64,000 nucleotides of DNA, taken from Tenebrio molitor. Taxonomy: Eukaryota > Arthropoda > Insecta > Coleoptera > Tenebrionidae. Under the pieces are notes generated by a model that had not been told where the DNA came from, did not search any database, and saw only the letters and a program-made list of their open reading frames with translations. The DNA is taken from contig NC_091047.1 of NCBI RefSeq assembly GCF_963966145.1, positions 26,412,001 through 26,476,000 on the forward strand, in the 5' to 3' direction. This document shows positions 34,147 to 45,965 of the stretch, in pieces. Both the position numbers and the translations under genes were made by a program. Every line of letters starts with the position of its first letter. Within the stretch, counting starts at the first letter, position 1.

Positions 34147-34974
34147 ATGGACGTTACGGAACAAGAAAGGAAGAAGAAAGGAAATAAAAGAGACAAGCCG
34201 GAACACGACTCGCCAACAAACGAAGAACGTGTATCCCAAAGGAGTAAAGTAATAGATCGTACGCCGACTAAAACAGAGATAAACAGACAACAACAGAACA
34301 CGAAGATGGAAGAAATCAAAACGATGATTCAACAACTGAGTCAAGACTTTAAGGAGGAGATGACCAAATTCAAAAGGGAGATTAAAGAGGACATCCAGGA
34401 AATAAAAGATGATATAAATATTTTGAAAACGGAAGCGAGACAAAATAGGGAAAAGGTAGAAGATTTAAATGGGAAGATTTGTAAAGTGGAAAGAGAATGG
34501 ACCAGAGAAAAAAATGAAATGAATAAAAAATTAGCAGAAACCGAAGATAAAATTGAAAGGATGGAGAAGACTAGGATCCGCAATAACATAATAGTCACTG
34601 GAATAGAAATAAACACGAAAGAAAGTAAGCAATTAAAAGAGGCTGTTGCTCGCATACTAAATGAAGAACTAAATGTAAAAGCTGGCGTGAACAAGGCCTA
34701 CAGAATTGGGGTCAAAAAATATGTAGTAGAACTCACAGACTGGGAAAGTAAAATCCAAATACTAAAAACAAAAAAGGTACTGAAAGGAAAAGACATGTAC
34801 ATTGAATCGGAGCTGACTAGAGAGGAGATGGCAATACAAAAGAAAATCAGGGATATAGCCCGAGAAGAACGGAAAAAGGGCGCTGCAGCCAAAGTGAGAT
34901 ACCAAAAGGCTGAAATAAATGGACAGATTATGGAATGGGACAAAAAGAACCACAAATTCGTTTCAAAAAACTAA
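34147..34974 (+). CDS. LINE ORF1 protein
   Basis: 275 codons. Very charged; residues ~25-140 are Lys/Glu-rich and predicted coiled coil (heptad-like EEIKTMIQQLSQDFKEEMTK), followed by a compact region starting RIRNNIIVTGIEI that resembles the RNA-recognition-like part of LINE ORF1 proteins. Expected role: binding the element's RNA and forming trimeric particles. It overlaps ORF2 by 40 bp in another frame, so ORF2 is probably translated by reinitiation or frameshift. No defect seen. Confidence 0.8.
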   Translation: MDVTEQERKKKGNKRDKPEHDSPTNEERVSQRSKVIDRTPTKTEINRQQQNTKMEEIKTMIQQLSQDFKEEMTKFKREIKEDIQEIKDDINILKTEARQNREKVEDLNGKICKVEREWTREKNEMNKKLAETEDKIERMEKTRIRNNIIVTGIEINTKESKQLKEAVARILNEELNVKAGVNKAYRIGVKKYVVELTDWESKIQILKTKKVLKGKDMYIESELTREEMAIQKKIRDIAREERKKGAAAKVRYQKAEINGQIMEWDKKNHKFVSKN

Positions 34975-37900
34975 GAGAACTCCCAGATGGATTCGATATG
35001 ATAACGACCCGGCTACGTAAAAGGTATAGAAAAGGAAAAGTAACAAGAAAAACTGAAGACACACATACGGAAGAAAACTTAATAGATACAGGTCAGGAAG
35101 ACTCTCGGGTGCAGAAGAGTGATTACCTCCTCACCTTAAACCAGCAAATCAATGAAACCGAAACAAAGCTAAAACACAGGAAGCATAAGGTAATTCTAGT
35201 AGCGACGTGGAACGTAAGAACCCTGTACCAGGCTGGAAAACTCAGGCAAGCTCTACATGAGATGGAAAACTATGGGGTGGAAATAATGGGAATAAGCGAG
35301 GCAAGATGGAAAGGTGTGGGTGAAATTTCAGTGGACAGATACAAGATAATATATTCAGGCCAAGACGAGACAACTGGGGAACATATGAATGGAGTTGCAA
35401 TAATTCTGAATAACAAAGTTCGAGACTCACTGATATCTTGGGAACCAGTTAATGATAGAATTATCACAGCGAGGATAAATATGAAAAATAACAATTTTAC
35501 AGTTGTACAGTGTTATGCCCCTACAAATGTTGCCGATATTGAAGATAAAGAGGTCTTTTATAGCACACTGAATCGCACAATGGGATCTATTCCTAAAGAA
35601 GATATCGTCCTGCTGATGGGTGACTTTAATGCTAAAGTTGGTACAGACAACAATGGCCTAGAAGATATAATGGGCAAAAATGGTATAGGAGAAAAAAATG
35701 AGAATGGTGAAATGATGGTGGAGCTCTGTGGACTGCATCAGCTCAAGATTGGAGGAACACTATTTAAACATAAAAACTGTCATAAAATAACTTGGGTATC
35801 TCCCGATAAGAAAGTCCAAAACCAAATTGATCACATATGCATAAGTGAAGCTTGGTGTAATAACCTACTTGATACACGTAATAAAAGGGGTGCTGATATT
35901 GAAACAGATCACTACTTAGTAGTTGCAAAAATTAGAGCTGAGCTACAAGTCATGAAGAAGAAATATAAACCTAGAGTGATGAAGATTTTTGATATACAAA
36001 AATTAAACAAAGAGAAGTTCAAAGAGAGATTTATAGACATGTTGAGGGAGAAAGAGGCATCCATAGACTATGACAACAAAGGAATACAAGATGTTTGGCA
36101 GCATTGCAAGGACGCATTCTTGGAAACTAGCAAGCAAGTACTCGGGTATAAATCAAGCAAGAAAAGAGAATGGATGAGCCAAGACACTTGGAATAAAATT
36201 AAAGAGAGAAGAGAATTAAAGAAAAGAGGACTATCAGCAAAAACGAGAGAGAACTACGACCAGATACAAAAAGAATATTCAAAAGTGGCAGCTGATATTA
36301 AAAAGAAGATAAAAAGAGACAAGAGAGCACACATGGAGAGCATAGCACAAGAAGCACAAAAGGCAGCTGAGAGGGGAGACACAAGAACACTATTTAATAA
36401 TGTCCGAAGAATAAGTGGAACCAAAAGATCACAAAAATTAATTAAGGATAAAAATGGTAAAGTTTTAACTACAACCGAAGAACAATTACAAAGGTGGACA
36501 GAATATTTTAAAGAAACTTTGAACATGGCGAGAACTAATAGAGACGCTCTAACAACAGCGAAACAACCAGAGCTGCAAATAAATACAGAACCACCAACTA
36601 TTGAGGAATTAAAGGAAGCAATACAAAGCTGTAAGAATGGAAAGGCACCAGGGATTGACCAAATCAGAAGTGAAATGCTTAAAGTCGACACAGACACCAC
36701 TGCAAAAATGTTGTTACCACTGTTTAGAAGAGTATGGATAGAGGAAGTATTCCCTGACGAATGGAAGACCGGAGTGGTTGTAAAACTACCAAAGAAAGGT
36801 GATTTAAAACTCTGCAGCAGTTGGAGAGGTATAACACTACTCAGCATTGTTAGCAAGACCTTCAACAAGATAATATTAAATAGAATAGTAAAATTATTAG
36901 ATAAAGAATTACGGAAAGAACAGAGTGGTTTCAGGTCGGGAAAAGCATGTAGAGATATGATTGTTTCGTTGAGGATAATAGTAGAACAATCGATGGAGTA
37001 TCAATCTCCTCTATACCTTCTCTTTGTAGACTATGAAAGGGCCTTCGATTCCATAGACCGAAAATGTATGTGGACAGCACTTACGAATAAAGGCCTTCCC
37101 CAGAAGTTTGTCAATCTTATTAAAGAGGGATATAATGGCTACAAATGTAGGATATTGCATGAGGGTACACTATCCGAAGAGTTCGAGACCAGTACAGGGG
37201 TCCGCCAGGGCTGCATCCTTTCGCCACTTTTGTTTTTAGTGGTTATTGACGAAGTCCTAAAAACAACAGTCCAAGATAAGAAAAGAGGATTAATGTGGAC
37301 CTTTGAGGAGAACCTAGAAGATCTCGATTTTGCCGACGACATATGCCTACTCTCCCAGAATGGGAAACAACTACAAGAAAAAATCGATCACCTAAGTAGA
37401 ACGTCTGAAAAAGCGGGTCTAAAAATTAATAAAATCAAGACGAAGATCATGCGCTTGAACACAAAGGCAGCAACAAGTATAGAAGTAGACTCTGAAATCA
37501 TAGAAGAGGTGGAGGATTTCACATATCTTGGAAGTATAATATCAGGAGAGGAAGGAGTCCTGAAGGATGTAACTTCACGTGTTTCAAAAGCACGTAGTGT
37601 ATTTGTAAGACTAAGTAAAATTTGGCGATCCAGCAGTACTACTACAGAAACAAAGCTCAAAATTTTCTCGTCAATGGTGAAACCTGTTCTATTATATGGA
37701 TGTGAGTCCTGGACAGTGACAGAAGGCATAAGACATAAACTTCAAGTATTCATAAACAGATGCTTAAGAACTGTATTGAAAATTTGGTGGCCCCGCACTA
37801 TAACCAATGAAGAATTATGGATGAAGACCGGACAAGTAGAAATAGCACACGAAATTAGGAAAAGGAAACTGGGATGGATGGGGCACACGTTAAGAAAAGA

Positions 37901-38093
37901 CGACAAAGAGATATGTAAAAGAGCACTCTACTGGAACCCAATAGGGAGAAGGAAGATCGGACGACCAAAAGAAACTTGGAAGAGATCCACGCTGAGGGAG
38001 ACCAATAAATCTGTGGCAGAGATGGGGTATATTGCGAGAGACAGAAACGAATGGAGAAAATTTGTTTCTTCCCTATGTCCCAGCCGGGAATAA
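34935..38093 (+). CDS. LINE ORF2: AP-endonuclease and reverse transcriptase
   Basis: 1052 codons from the first ATG. Residues ~85-340 are an AP-like endonuclease: ATWNVRTL, ISEARWKG, MGDFNAKVG, QIDHICIS, ETDHYLVVAK. Residues ~540-850 are the reverse transcriptase: SSWRGITLLSIVSKTFNK, EQSGFRSGKACRD, FVDYERAFDSIDR, GVRQGCILSPLL, FADDICLLS. The C-terminus has the IRKRKLGWMGHTLRKDDKE and GRRKIGRPKETW blocks common to RTE-like and related insect elements. All catalytic motifs are present and no stop interrupts the frame. It would nick DNA and reverse-transcribe its own RNA in the nucleus. Clade assignment (RTE-like) is moderate. Confidence 0.92.
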   Translation: MGQKEPQIRFKKLRELPDGFDMITTRLRKRYRKGKVTRKTEDTHTEENLIDTGQEDSRVQKSDYLLTLNQQINETETKLKHRKHKVILVATWNVRTLYQAGKLRQALHEMENYGVEIMGISEARWKGVGEISVDRYKIIYSGQDETTGEHMNGVAIILNNKVRDSLISWEPVNDRIITARINMKNNNFTVVQCYAPTNVADIEDKEVFYSTLNRTMGSIPKEDIVLLMGDFNAKVGTDNNGLEDIMGKNGIGEKNENGEMMVELCGLHQLKIGGTLFKHKNCHKITWVSPDKKVQNQIDHICISEAWCNNLLDTRNKRGADIETDHYLVVAKIRAELQVMKKKYKPRVMKIFDIQKLNKEKFKERFIDMLREKEASIDYDNKGIQDVWQHCKDAFLETSKQVLGYKSSKKREWMSQDTWNKIKERRELKKRGLSAKTRENYDQIQKEYSKVAADIKKKIKRDKRAHMESIAQEAQKAAERGDTRTLFNNVRRISGTKRSQKLIKDKNGKVLTTTEEQLQRWTEYFKETLNMARTNRDALTTAKQPELQINTEPPTIEELKEAIQSCKNGKAPGIDQIRSEMLKVDTDTTAKMLLPLFRRVWIEEVFPDEWKTGVVVKLPKKGDLKLCSSWRGITLLSIVSKTFNKIILNRIVKLLDKELRKEQSGFRSGKACRDMIVSLRIIVEQSMEYQSPLYLLFVDYERAFDSIDRKCMWTALTNKGLPQKFVNLIKEGYNGYKCRILHEGTLSEEFETSTGVRQGCILSPLLFLVVIDEVLKTTVQDKKRGLMWTFEENLEDLDFADDICLLSQNGKQLQEKIDHLSRTSEKAGLKINKIKTKIMRLNTKAATSIEVDSEIIEEVEDFTYLGSIISGEEGVLKDVTSRVSKARSVFVRLSKIWRSSSTTTETKLKIFSSMVKPVLLYGCESWTVTEGIRHKLQVFINRCLRTVLKIWWPRTITNEELWMKTGQVEIAHEIRKRKLGWMGHTLRKDDKEICKRALYWNPIGRRKIGRPKETWKRSTLRETNKSVAEMGYIARDRNEWRKFVSSLCPSRE

Positions 38094-38125
38094 AGGGCTT
38101 AATATATATATATAATATAATAAAA

Positions 38126-38262
38126 AATAGCGTATGATACACGTTTATAAGGGCCTTTAAAGCATTTGCGACGTTAAAAGCACTCCGCTACGTGTCGTGC
38201 TCTTAAACTCGTCGCGCGTACTTTACAGGCTTCCTTATAAACTTGTATCATAATATGCTATT
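38126..38262. repeat. Hairpin module H13, symmetrical
   Basis: AATAGCGTATGATACACG (38126) and CTTGTATCATAATATGCTATT (ends 38262). The arms pair across ~60 bp (GTTTATAAGG/CCTTATAAAC; AAGAGCACGAC-type centre). It begins a few bases after the LINE's (TA)n tail. Confidence 0.78.
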
Positions 38263-38562
38263 ATAAAATGTACACCAATGCAGTTTCCTTGTTTTAAAAC
38301 ATATTTCCTAGAGGTTACTTCACATTGGCGTATATTTTACAAATATGATATACAAGTGTGTATTTTTAAAATGTGCCGAAATTTTGCCTACGAGGTAGTG
38401 GCACAACGTAGAAGACTAAAAGCAATTTAAAAAAAATTGTGCCTCAAAAATTAAATGCCATTTTATTTTATGACATGGCATTTTTTAAATATTCTTTACG
38501 AGTTCTACATGAAGGGCAGTAGCTCATGGTTAAAATTTTGCCGTGCATTTCAGGGACACCTG

Positions 38563-40858
38563 TAGTCAAAGATTTAAAAATGTAGATATTTAACAATAAT
38601 TTAATACAACTTTTTTCATTTAGTTTAAGGCGATAATAAAAATTAAGTTATTATAAGTTTATTAGCGATATTATCAGCCTGCGGACACAACTGCCCAATA
38701 AAAAAAGCGGAAATGCAAGCGTGGGATTCCTCGGTGGAGCCTCGAGCTTTCTTCCTTCAAGGCAGAGATGCTCAGATCTTTCAATAGACCTAAAGAACAA
38801 CGTAGCATATTGATTAAATAGAGTAATGCAATTTCTGTTACTGATTATATTGTGAAATATGTCGGTGTATAAACAATGGTCTCTCTTACCAAACAAACTA
38901 CAATAAGAATATTAAAACAGCTATAAGCGTTGCTACAACGTCATTCGGGTCAAGCAAGTCATAGCTTAAGCTATAAATTACGAACAAATTTAATAATAAA
39001 ATAAATTAAAATTTTTATAATGTAGTAAGTAGTGGTATTTTAACTTTAGTTAACATTAAAGTTACGACCTAATATTACAACTGTCCTCTGTCTCACCAAA
39101 TTGTGGTAGGTACTTAATAAATATTGTAAAATCGAAGCTAGGCTGCTTTCATTTGATATCATCACATAAAGCTTTACACGATTTAAAGTTACAACGACAT
39201 TTTGTAAATTTGACAAATAACCACTGAATCCTAGACAACAATGAATAGAATAATTATTCCATTGAATTGTCTGTATTATTCAACTGACAATGGTTACTAC
39301 TGTCATTACTTGTCAAAATCCTCTTAGTAATGCATAGATTATGCGATAGTTGTAAATAAAATGATTTATCTCATGAAATAGAACTATTAAAAAAAATTGT
39401 ACTCAATTTGCTTGTTTACCACGTCTGTTTCCAAGACGGTAAGCTGTGTTTACTCGTTGCTAACGATAAACTCGACGGTAAGTAAATTTTGCTGTTCTAG
39501 AACGGTAAGTACATTTATTCAAAATTAATCAATTGTTATAATAATTTTTATGTAGACAGAAGTTGAAGACAAACTGTTGGGGCACTTTCTGGAAACTTAT
39601 ACTTAAACAATATTGTCTTCGATCGGTACATTGTCCTTACCCTTCTTTATACTTAATATACTATAAACTAAATATAATCCACAATTTTGTTTATTAACTG
39701 TTCTTAATAAATTTAAAAGAAACATCAGTTTCTTTTAAATTTAAATTTCATGACAGATTGTACGGTGTAAGGCTGTAAACTGTGGTTAGTTGGTGTGTGG
39801 TGTTTAATCGATACTCTAATAAACAACATATCACTTTCCAAGGGGCAAATTTTCATGTGGTTTTGCTCGAGTTAGTTCTCTACTAATTTAGGCAAAACTT
39901 AGGTATTAATAATGTCAACTAGCATCCACTTTCTGAATAGTCAAACTTGGAAAGTTTTTTATACGAACGGGTCTACGCTAATTATATTTCTAATAGACTA
40001 TTAAGTGGTCATTAAGACAATTAATATTGTCAAATTGTTCTCAAGTTACAAAATTTATCTGCAGGATCAGTTATGGTGTCTTTGTACTAGACAAAGATGG
40101 GCCAGGTCTCTAGTCTTCAAGAGTAGATATTATTACGCCGGTTTTTAAGAAGTATACCCTGCGTATATCCTTTTCTCTTCATTCTCTACTTTAAACCCCT
40201 ATCAATAACAAAGAACATCATTTAAATAATTATTAATCCAATTTAATAATATCAACCACACGCTGCTGATATTTTGTTCAAGGAAAAAAGAACAATTTTG
40301 TTATTTAGCAACCACAGCATGTTATTTCATTTCTCCTGCGCTAAAAAATAGTTGTAGATCAATAACATATGATTAAACACTTCATATGTGCAATTACCTG
40401 ATCTATTAGAGCCCCAACGTATCATTACTGTCAAAAAAAATTACAAACAAGGTCACGTTCATAATGTAATTTAAACTAATTCACAATAAAATGCACTAAA
40501 TAATTAAATAAAAAAGTATCATGACTGGCCAACAATTGTAATAAATGTGTGATACCAAAATCATGAGATTTTATAATTTCAGAAATTATAGACTTGCAGT
40601 TTGTTGTTCAATGACATAACTTCCTCTGTTCGAATTCATATACAATTTACAATAAGATTTATCGTTTGCCTTACTGCTTTTAAAAATGAAATTAAAATAG
40701 GGCATTTTTTAAACACTACTTGCAGCGTCATTGTATTTAAAGTTAATGGTCTATTATTATTAATAAATATTTACTTTTGAGAGATACATATTATGTGCTT
40801 ACTGGTGCGTTGTGGACGTCATTAAATAATTATTAAAACTCTAACGGATAAATTATTA
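38563..40858. other. Intergenic, nothing firm
   Basis: ACGGTAAG occurs three times between 39435 and 39520. Otherwise AT-rich with no supported feature. Confidence 0.4.
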
Positions 40859-41020
40859 GGGCCAGTTTATAGAAAGAGAATTAAATATTTAATTCGAATT
40901 AAATTTTAATGCGCGATTAACCCGTGAATCCGAAACTTCGATTGGTTCGATCTGATCACGTGTTCAGTTAATCTCGCATTTGATTACGATTAACTTAATT
41001 TCGCTTCTGTAAACTGGCCC
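40859..41020. mobile_element. PIF/Harbinger-like MITE, copy 1
   Basis: Ends GGGCCAGTTTATAGAA and TTCTGTAAACTGGCCC, 162 bp, flanked by TTA on both sides. The 3-bp TTA duplication and GGGCC end fit PIF/Harbinger. Confidence 0.82.
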
Positions 41021-42867
41021 TTAGTGTTTTATAATGAACAGCGAAAGTGGTGTCATAATATGCCGTTTTGAAAGCCGAAACATTTGACTGTTTAAGAATA
41101 TTAAGAAATTAATTACATAGTGATCTTGTGATTTTCGCCTTTGATCTCATCGTTGATTATTATCATGTCGAAGTAATTTAATTGATCCGGCTGACTTAAC
41201 TGATCTCGAGGATTTCACTAATCAATTCATCAATTTTTAATCAATCAATTGTACTTTTAATTTAATAATTGATTATCTCTCGATTTCGATGATTTAATTA
41301 ATTTTATTGATCTCGCGAATTAAAAACATGTCTTGAAATTTGGAAATTTTATGAAAAAATATTTCTCCTCTCAGATGCAATTATAAAATCATAAGAGTTA
41401 AAATGTTATCTCCGACTTTCAAGAGCATGCCTTAATTGTGCTACGCATTCAGACCTACAGTATAATTAAGTTTTTCACAATTCTCCAAAGCTTTAAGACT
41501 TTCCCTTGGGAGAATTTGAAAGTTCAAAATAAATTAAAATTTGGGGCAGCCCAGCCGTGTCAAAAGGATATGCAGATGAGGTGGTTTATTCCATTTTAAC
41601 TTCAATCATTTTTGATTGGTTTCCTGCCGTTACTTTTTTCGAACAGAGTTGATTCTGAACGATTCTCTTCAAGTATGTATTATCTTCATCTGATCCACTG
41701 AAAAGCAGTGTTAATTTTAACCACACGTACGCTTTGGTGGAAGCAAGTCTTCATAAATGGTTCCTCCCTAATCTCATCATAGATTCAATATGATGTTTCT
41801 AAAGACAGAGTCTCCCTTGTTGTGCACCTTGGGTTACTTTCAATAACAATTGAGATTTAAATACTAAATGCGGTACAGCCTCGAATGTATTTCCGGAAAA
41901 TGCCAGTAATCGGTATATATCCTTGTTTTCCTTGTTGATACAAATATAAATTTCCCGAAGGTATTAGTAAATCAAACGCATCATTTGTCGTCGGTTTTAA
42001 TACTCGGACATAACCCAGGACAAAAAGGAATCACGTTCCTTTGAACAAATAGTTCTCTTGACAAAGGGTTATCTGGATTTCAAACACCAGACCTAAACAT
42101 CCCTTCTGCGACGTTACTAACACCTTTGTACTCACAGATTCCATGTCACCTTTACTGAAGTTTCCAAATCTGAATCTAAATGAGAAAATTTACTATCTCT
42201 ATTTGCACATTATATGTATTATGTGTATGATATAAAATTGTACATTACAGATTTAAAATTATGACTATTCAACAATAATTCGAGGTTATGTGTTAATGAG
42301 CAAATTTTGTAATCGAGAAAATAAATTGAAATTTTTATAAACGATTCAGCATGGACTAGAAATTGTGCAGCATAATATCTACTATAATTTTTATGCCATC
42401 AAAAACAACAATTATGATGAAATAATAATCTATTTAGTACTATTGTTAGGATGGGATATTAAATTTCTGAGTAGGTAACGAACTAATCGATAAATCATCA
42501 CCAAGAACGATCATTACTGACCGCTCTCGTAGAACTGTTATTATCACTAACCGGCAAAAAATTTAATTAACTTGTTTAACATTATTTATGTATGTAAATC
42601 TTGCAAGAAAACGTCAAGTGTGTGTTGTGTTGTTATTGTACCAGTGTAAATTTGCATTTGTAATTGCATGAAAGACTATTATATTCACAAACATAGCATT
42701 CAGTTTAAATTTACGATTACAAGTTAGTCACAAAAGATTGAGTAAAAATTGAATAACTCTAAACACATTCTTGCATTAGTTATAAAATTTGTCTTATCTA
42801 AAATCAGTCATTTCGAATTCTGAGAAAAGCAATAAGTATAAAAGTTACTTTTATTTTCATAAATATA
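41021..42867. other. Intergenic, nothing recognised
   Basis: 1.8 kb, AT-rich, no supported feature. Confidence 0.45.
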
Positions 42868-43017
42868 GGGCCAGTTTATAGAAAGAGGATTAAATATTTA
42901 ATTTGAATTTAAATTTTAATGCGAATCCGAAACTTCGATTGGTTCAATCTGATCACGTGTTCAGTTAATCTCGCATGTGATTACGATTAACTTAATTTCG
43001 CTTCTGTAAACTGGTCC
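42868..43017. mobile_element. PIF/Harbinger-like MITE, copy 2
   Basis: About 90 percent alike to 40859-41020 by eye and in the same orientation. It lacks ~14 bp around GCGCGATTAACCCGTG. Flanks ATA/TTA. Confidence 0.82.
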
Positions 43018-43644
43018 TTAGTGTGATTAATGTTAATCAGGGTTAACAGTTTGGTTTTTGTTGAAAAAATTATAAATTTTGACATTTACCTATCTGTTAC
43101 ATAAATAATATGTGAAATTTATAATGACAATTTAATTCATGTATAAGAAAGAAATCTCATAAGGCACTGTGATTTTGTCATTTTGACAGCGCATAAAAGT
43201 TTGCCCTAACTTTTATCCGGCAAAAACACTCAGGTAACTTATACCTTTAGTTGCCATGCATCTAATACCTTTAATACCAAATAAAAAAATTAAATTTGTA
43301 TTGCTCATTCATTAAATTGTCTCGCCGAATTACACTCGAGGTTTCATTTAGTCAGGAAAAATATTTATTTACAATTCAAACTACAACGTGATCAAGAATG
43401 ACTGAATCTATTGGTAACAATGAAAATTTTAATAATTTTGGTACCACTGTAATTTAAACGCATTTCCGGTTGTCAGCTTTGACAGAGTTGACAGGCCAAA
43501 TTCGCCAAACAATTTTAATAATAAATATTTTAAACTGACTCTAATGAAGCGCCTATAGACAAATAATGACAAAATGTCTCCTGAAATTAGTGTATTAATA
43601 TGTAAAAATTCTCATGAAGTAATTAGAGTAACCAGTAATCACTA
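43018..43644. other. Intergenic, nothing recognised
   Basis: No supported feature. Confidence 0.4.
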
Positions 43645-44268
43645 ACCATTACAAGAAGTGTTCAAAATGACCGCCGTTATTGTCAATACAATAATGAAGG
43701 CGCCGACGAAGTGATTCTTCCACTCTTTCCAGCTGTTATTGCGAATTGTTGTGGCAGCATTTTCCATCCGTTTTCTTAAAAGTTCAATTGTGTCAATTGG
43801 GATCGAATATACCAAGTCCGTCATGTAGCCCCACAAGAAGTAGCAAGGAAATTCTCTAGATTCGAGGAGCACTCCCGACGCTTCATCATGCCATCAACAC
43901 AATATCTATGTATTCACTGCTCGAAAATAAACTCGCCATTTTTACAAAATTTTAGTTTAAATCACAGAATCAAGGCGTAAACACCTGTCTAGTGGAGTCG
44001 GACAAAACTAACTAAAAACTACACTTTGGCCGCAGAGCGGAAAAACTGTATTCTAAAAACACAATGTTTTGCGTTGATTTTACAAAAAGTATTATTTCAC
44101 GGTCACTGTCATTTGGTGAAATAAGTAGAAAATGCCAGTAAATAGACAGCTCGTTAATTTATGGGGGAAAAATACTGAAATGAAAATTATATTTCGAAAA
44201 AAAATTTGTTGTTCTTGACGAGAACTGTCACTGGTTAAAATTAATGTACTTATTTCTGAGACACGTTG
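43645..44268 (-). pseudogene. Tc1/mariner-type transposase, deleted copy
   Basis: Minus strand: MASLFSSSEYIDIVLM near 43935 (the usual N-terminal helix-turn-helix start), then an abrupt jump to FLWGYMTDLVYSIPIDTIE and, in another frame, ESLRRRLHYCIDNNGGHFEH to a stop at 43645. The central catalytic region is missing. ACACGTTGTATA at 44261 looks like one terminal repeat; the other is not found. Same transposase family as 12.0, 20.1 and 53 kb, but a different lineage by sequence. Confidence 0.75.
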
Positions 44269-45152
44269 TATATTACTTATTCATGAAGAAACTTCATTTG
44301 AGTATAGTTATTTCCAAATTTGCTGTACTGATAAATCATTAAATGAAATATATTTTCATACTATGGTTAGAAGGAAAAAAGGTGCTTTGCCACCATTATT
44401 TACAGAATTTTTAAAGGTGCAGCTTAAAATAATTATCTAAATTATGTCCTTTTGAAATAAATATTTTTTAATAAAACCTGATAATGAGATGGTTCATTTC
44501 CTAGTTGGATAACAAATTCCAAGTACATTACAATCGTTATGCAGCTCCTCCTTGCAACTGAGAAAGACAGGAAGCGTCACATTAATGACATTAATGTTTA
44601 GGTTGAATTTTGTAAAAATCCTTACAAGGCCCCACAAGTTTCAATTTTCCTTCTTTATGTTTTATTTTATACAACTACATATTATATTTACCGTCAGTTT
44701 TTTTATTGTTTGTTCATACCAAATTCTTTGAAAATGACACAACTGCAATTTAAAGATGCAAAATCATCATAATTTAACTCAATTTTCTGAGAACTGCAAA
44801 GTCTGCAAAAAGCCAAAGATATCGTATCATGGTCATGTCAGGAACACGAAAGTTAACGACACTTCTCACTCTAACATTATTTTAATTGTCCGACATTCAG
44901 AAAAAAAAATCATCAAGCTTATAAAATAATTCAGTAAATTAAGTAATTATGACCAACTTGATCAGAAACTCTGTTAATAATTCTGTTCAAAATAAACACT
45001 TTTTTTCTATCTGATTTGAATGGAATTATAGAAATGAGCTCTATTATTATAGTTCATGTGCGGGACTTTTTACCTTAGAGAAAATGTCAGATAAAAGACA
45101 AGAACTGGTTTAGCTTGAACATGTAATCATCAGTCTGTACTTTATAATGTGT
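44269..45152. other. Intergenic, nothing recognised
   Basis: No supported feature. Confidence 0.4.
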
Positions 45153-45579
45153 TATTATGTTTTTAGAATTTGCGTTTATAATACGTCTATAAACGTCAGT
45201 CAGTAGGAGTCGTTTATGGCTTTATAAAAGTACACTGTACTTTAATAAAAATTTTATCAATATTTCAGTGTGTTACACCAAAAAACTTCCAATATTAATG
45301 TTCAAACTCTACTTTTTAACATCTGTTGCAAATGTAGTTGCATCCGTTACCTTGACTTACCAATTAATACGAAATTCCCTAGAATTTGAAGATTTATTTT
45401 TTTTATTTAAAAATTAAAACAAGGGTGCAAATTCTAAAAAATAACATAAAAACTGGTTTTTTAAGGGTACTGGCGCACTCGTCCCATAGAAAACTCCCCT
45501 ACGGGTCGTTTTCTACACCTGGGACTCGTGCGCCAAATCAACCCTTATAAAACTCGTTCTTTAATATACTATTTTGACG
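45153..45579 (-). mobile_element. Hairpin-headed element H14
   Basis: On the minus strand it starts AATAGTATATTAAAG (45579). The head pairs GGCGCACGAGTCCC with GGGACGAGTGCGCC around AACGACCCGTAGGGGAG. The head is followed by TTATGTTATTTTTTAGAATTTGC; TTATGTTTTTAGAATTTGC recurs in inverse orientation at 45157-45175, giving the far end. Confidence 0.68.
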
Positions 45580-45787
45580 TGGCCGATAAAAACTTCTCAG
45601 CAAATAAGTAGGTACTTTGATCTTGACAAAGTATTTTTTTAACGCTGCTTAACACGATTAAACGAATTAATTACCGATCCACGGAATGGAGTTATACCAG
45701 AAGTATTTCAAGAATAGATAACTAGGCACGATGGTCAATGCAATACTATCCACAATAAATCAAACCTATTAATCAATGAGTTCTAAA

Positions 45788-45890
45788 GTCGGCCTAAAGG
45801 TAACATTTTTTAGTAATGCCCGGCAACATTACTAAAAAATGTTGCAGGCAACATGCTGCCAATTGTTGCCTTGGTGTAAGGCCACCTTAA
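45788..45890. repeat. Inverted repeat with exact 17-bp arms
   Basis: AACATTTTTTAGTAATG and CATTACTAAAAAATGTT around CCCGGCAA, followed by GTTGCAGGCAACATGCTGCC and a looser outer pairing (GGCCTAAAGG/...GGTGTAAGGCC). Confidence 0.75.
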
Positions 45891-45965
45891 CAATGCTCCA
45901 TTGTAAGAAGTGCGATTCCTCAACGATTTGTAAACAGATAAATCGTCATCATTATTCTTCTATAT

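Larger units (their letters stand above)
33990..38120 (+). mobile_element. Two-ORF non-LTR retrotransposon (RTE-like), apparently intact
   Basis: Two overlapping long frames (34147-34974, 34935-38093) without stops, and a 3' end of (TA)n type just after 38095. The 5' end is uncertain; the leader may start near 33990. The intact frames suggest it is one of the youngest insertions here. It lies inside the opened foldback element and after repeat copy A. Confidence 0.85.
30478..38562. mobile_element. TA-flanked foldback element opened by later insertions
   Basis: CAGGTGTCCCTGAAATGCAC at 30478 and its inverse ending 38562, both flanked by TA. The similarity continues inward: 31220-31345 (GCTTTTAGTCTTCTACGTTG, then ACATTTTAAAAATACAC) matches 38345-38480 in reverse complement. 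The left arm is split by hairpin elements H12 and H11. The space between the arms holds the 2.3-kb repeat, the LINE and a hairpin module. Originally this would have been a few hundred bp. Confidence 0.75.

Noticed and set aside
36254..36868. 204-codon minus-strand frame
   Set aside because: Shadow of LINE ORF2, hydrophobic and without motif; the same holds for other minus frames across 34.1-38.1 kb.
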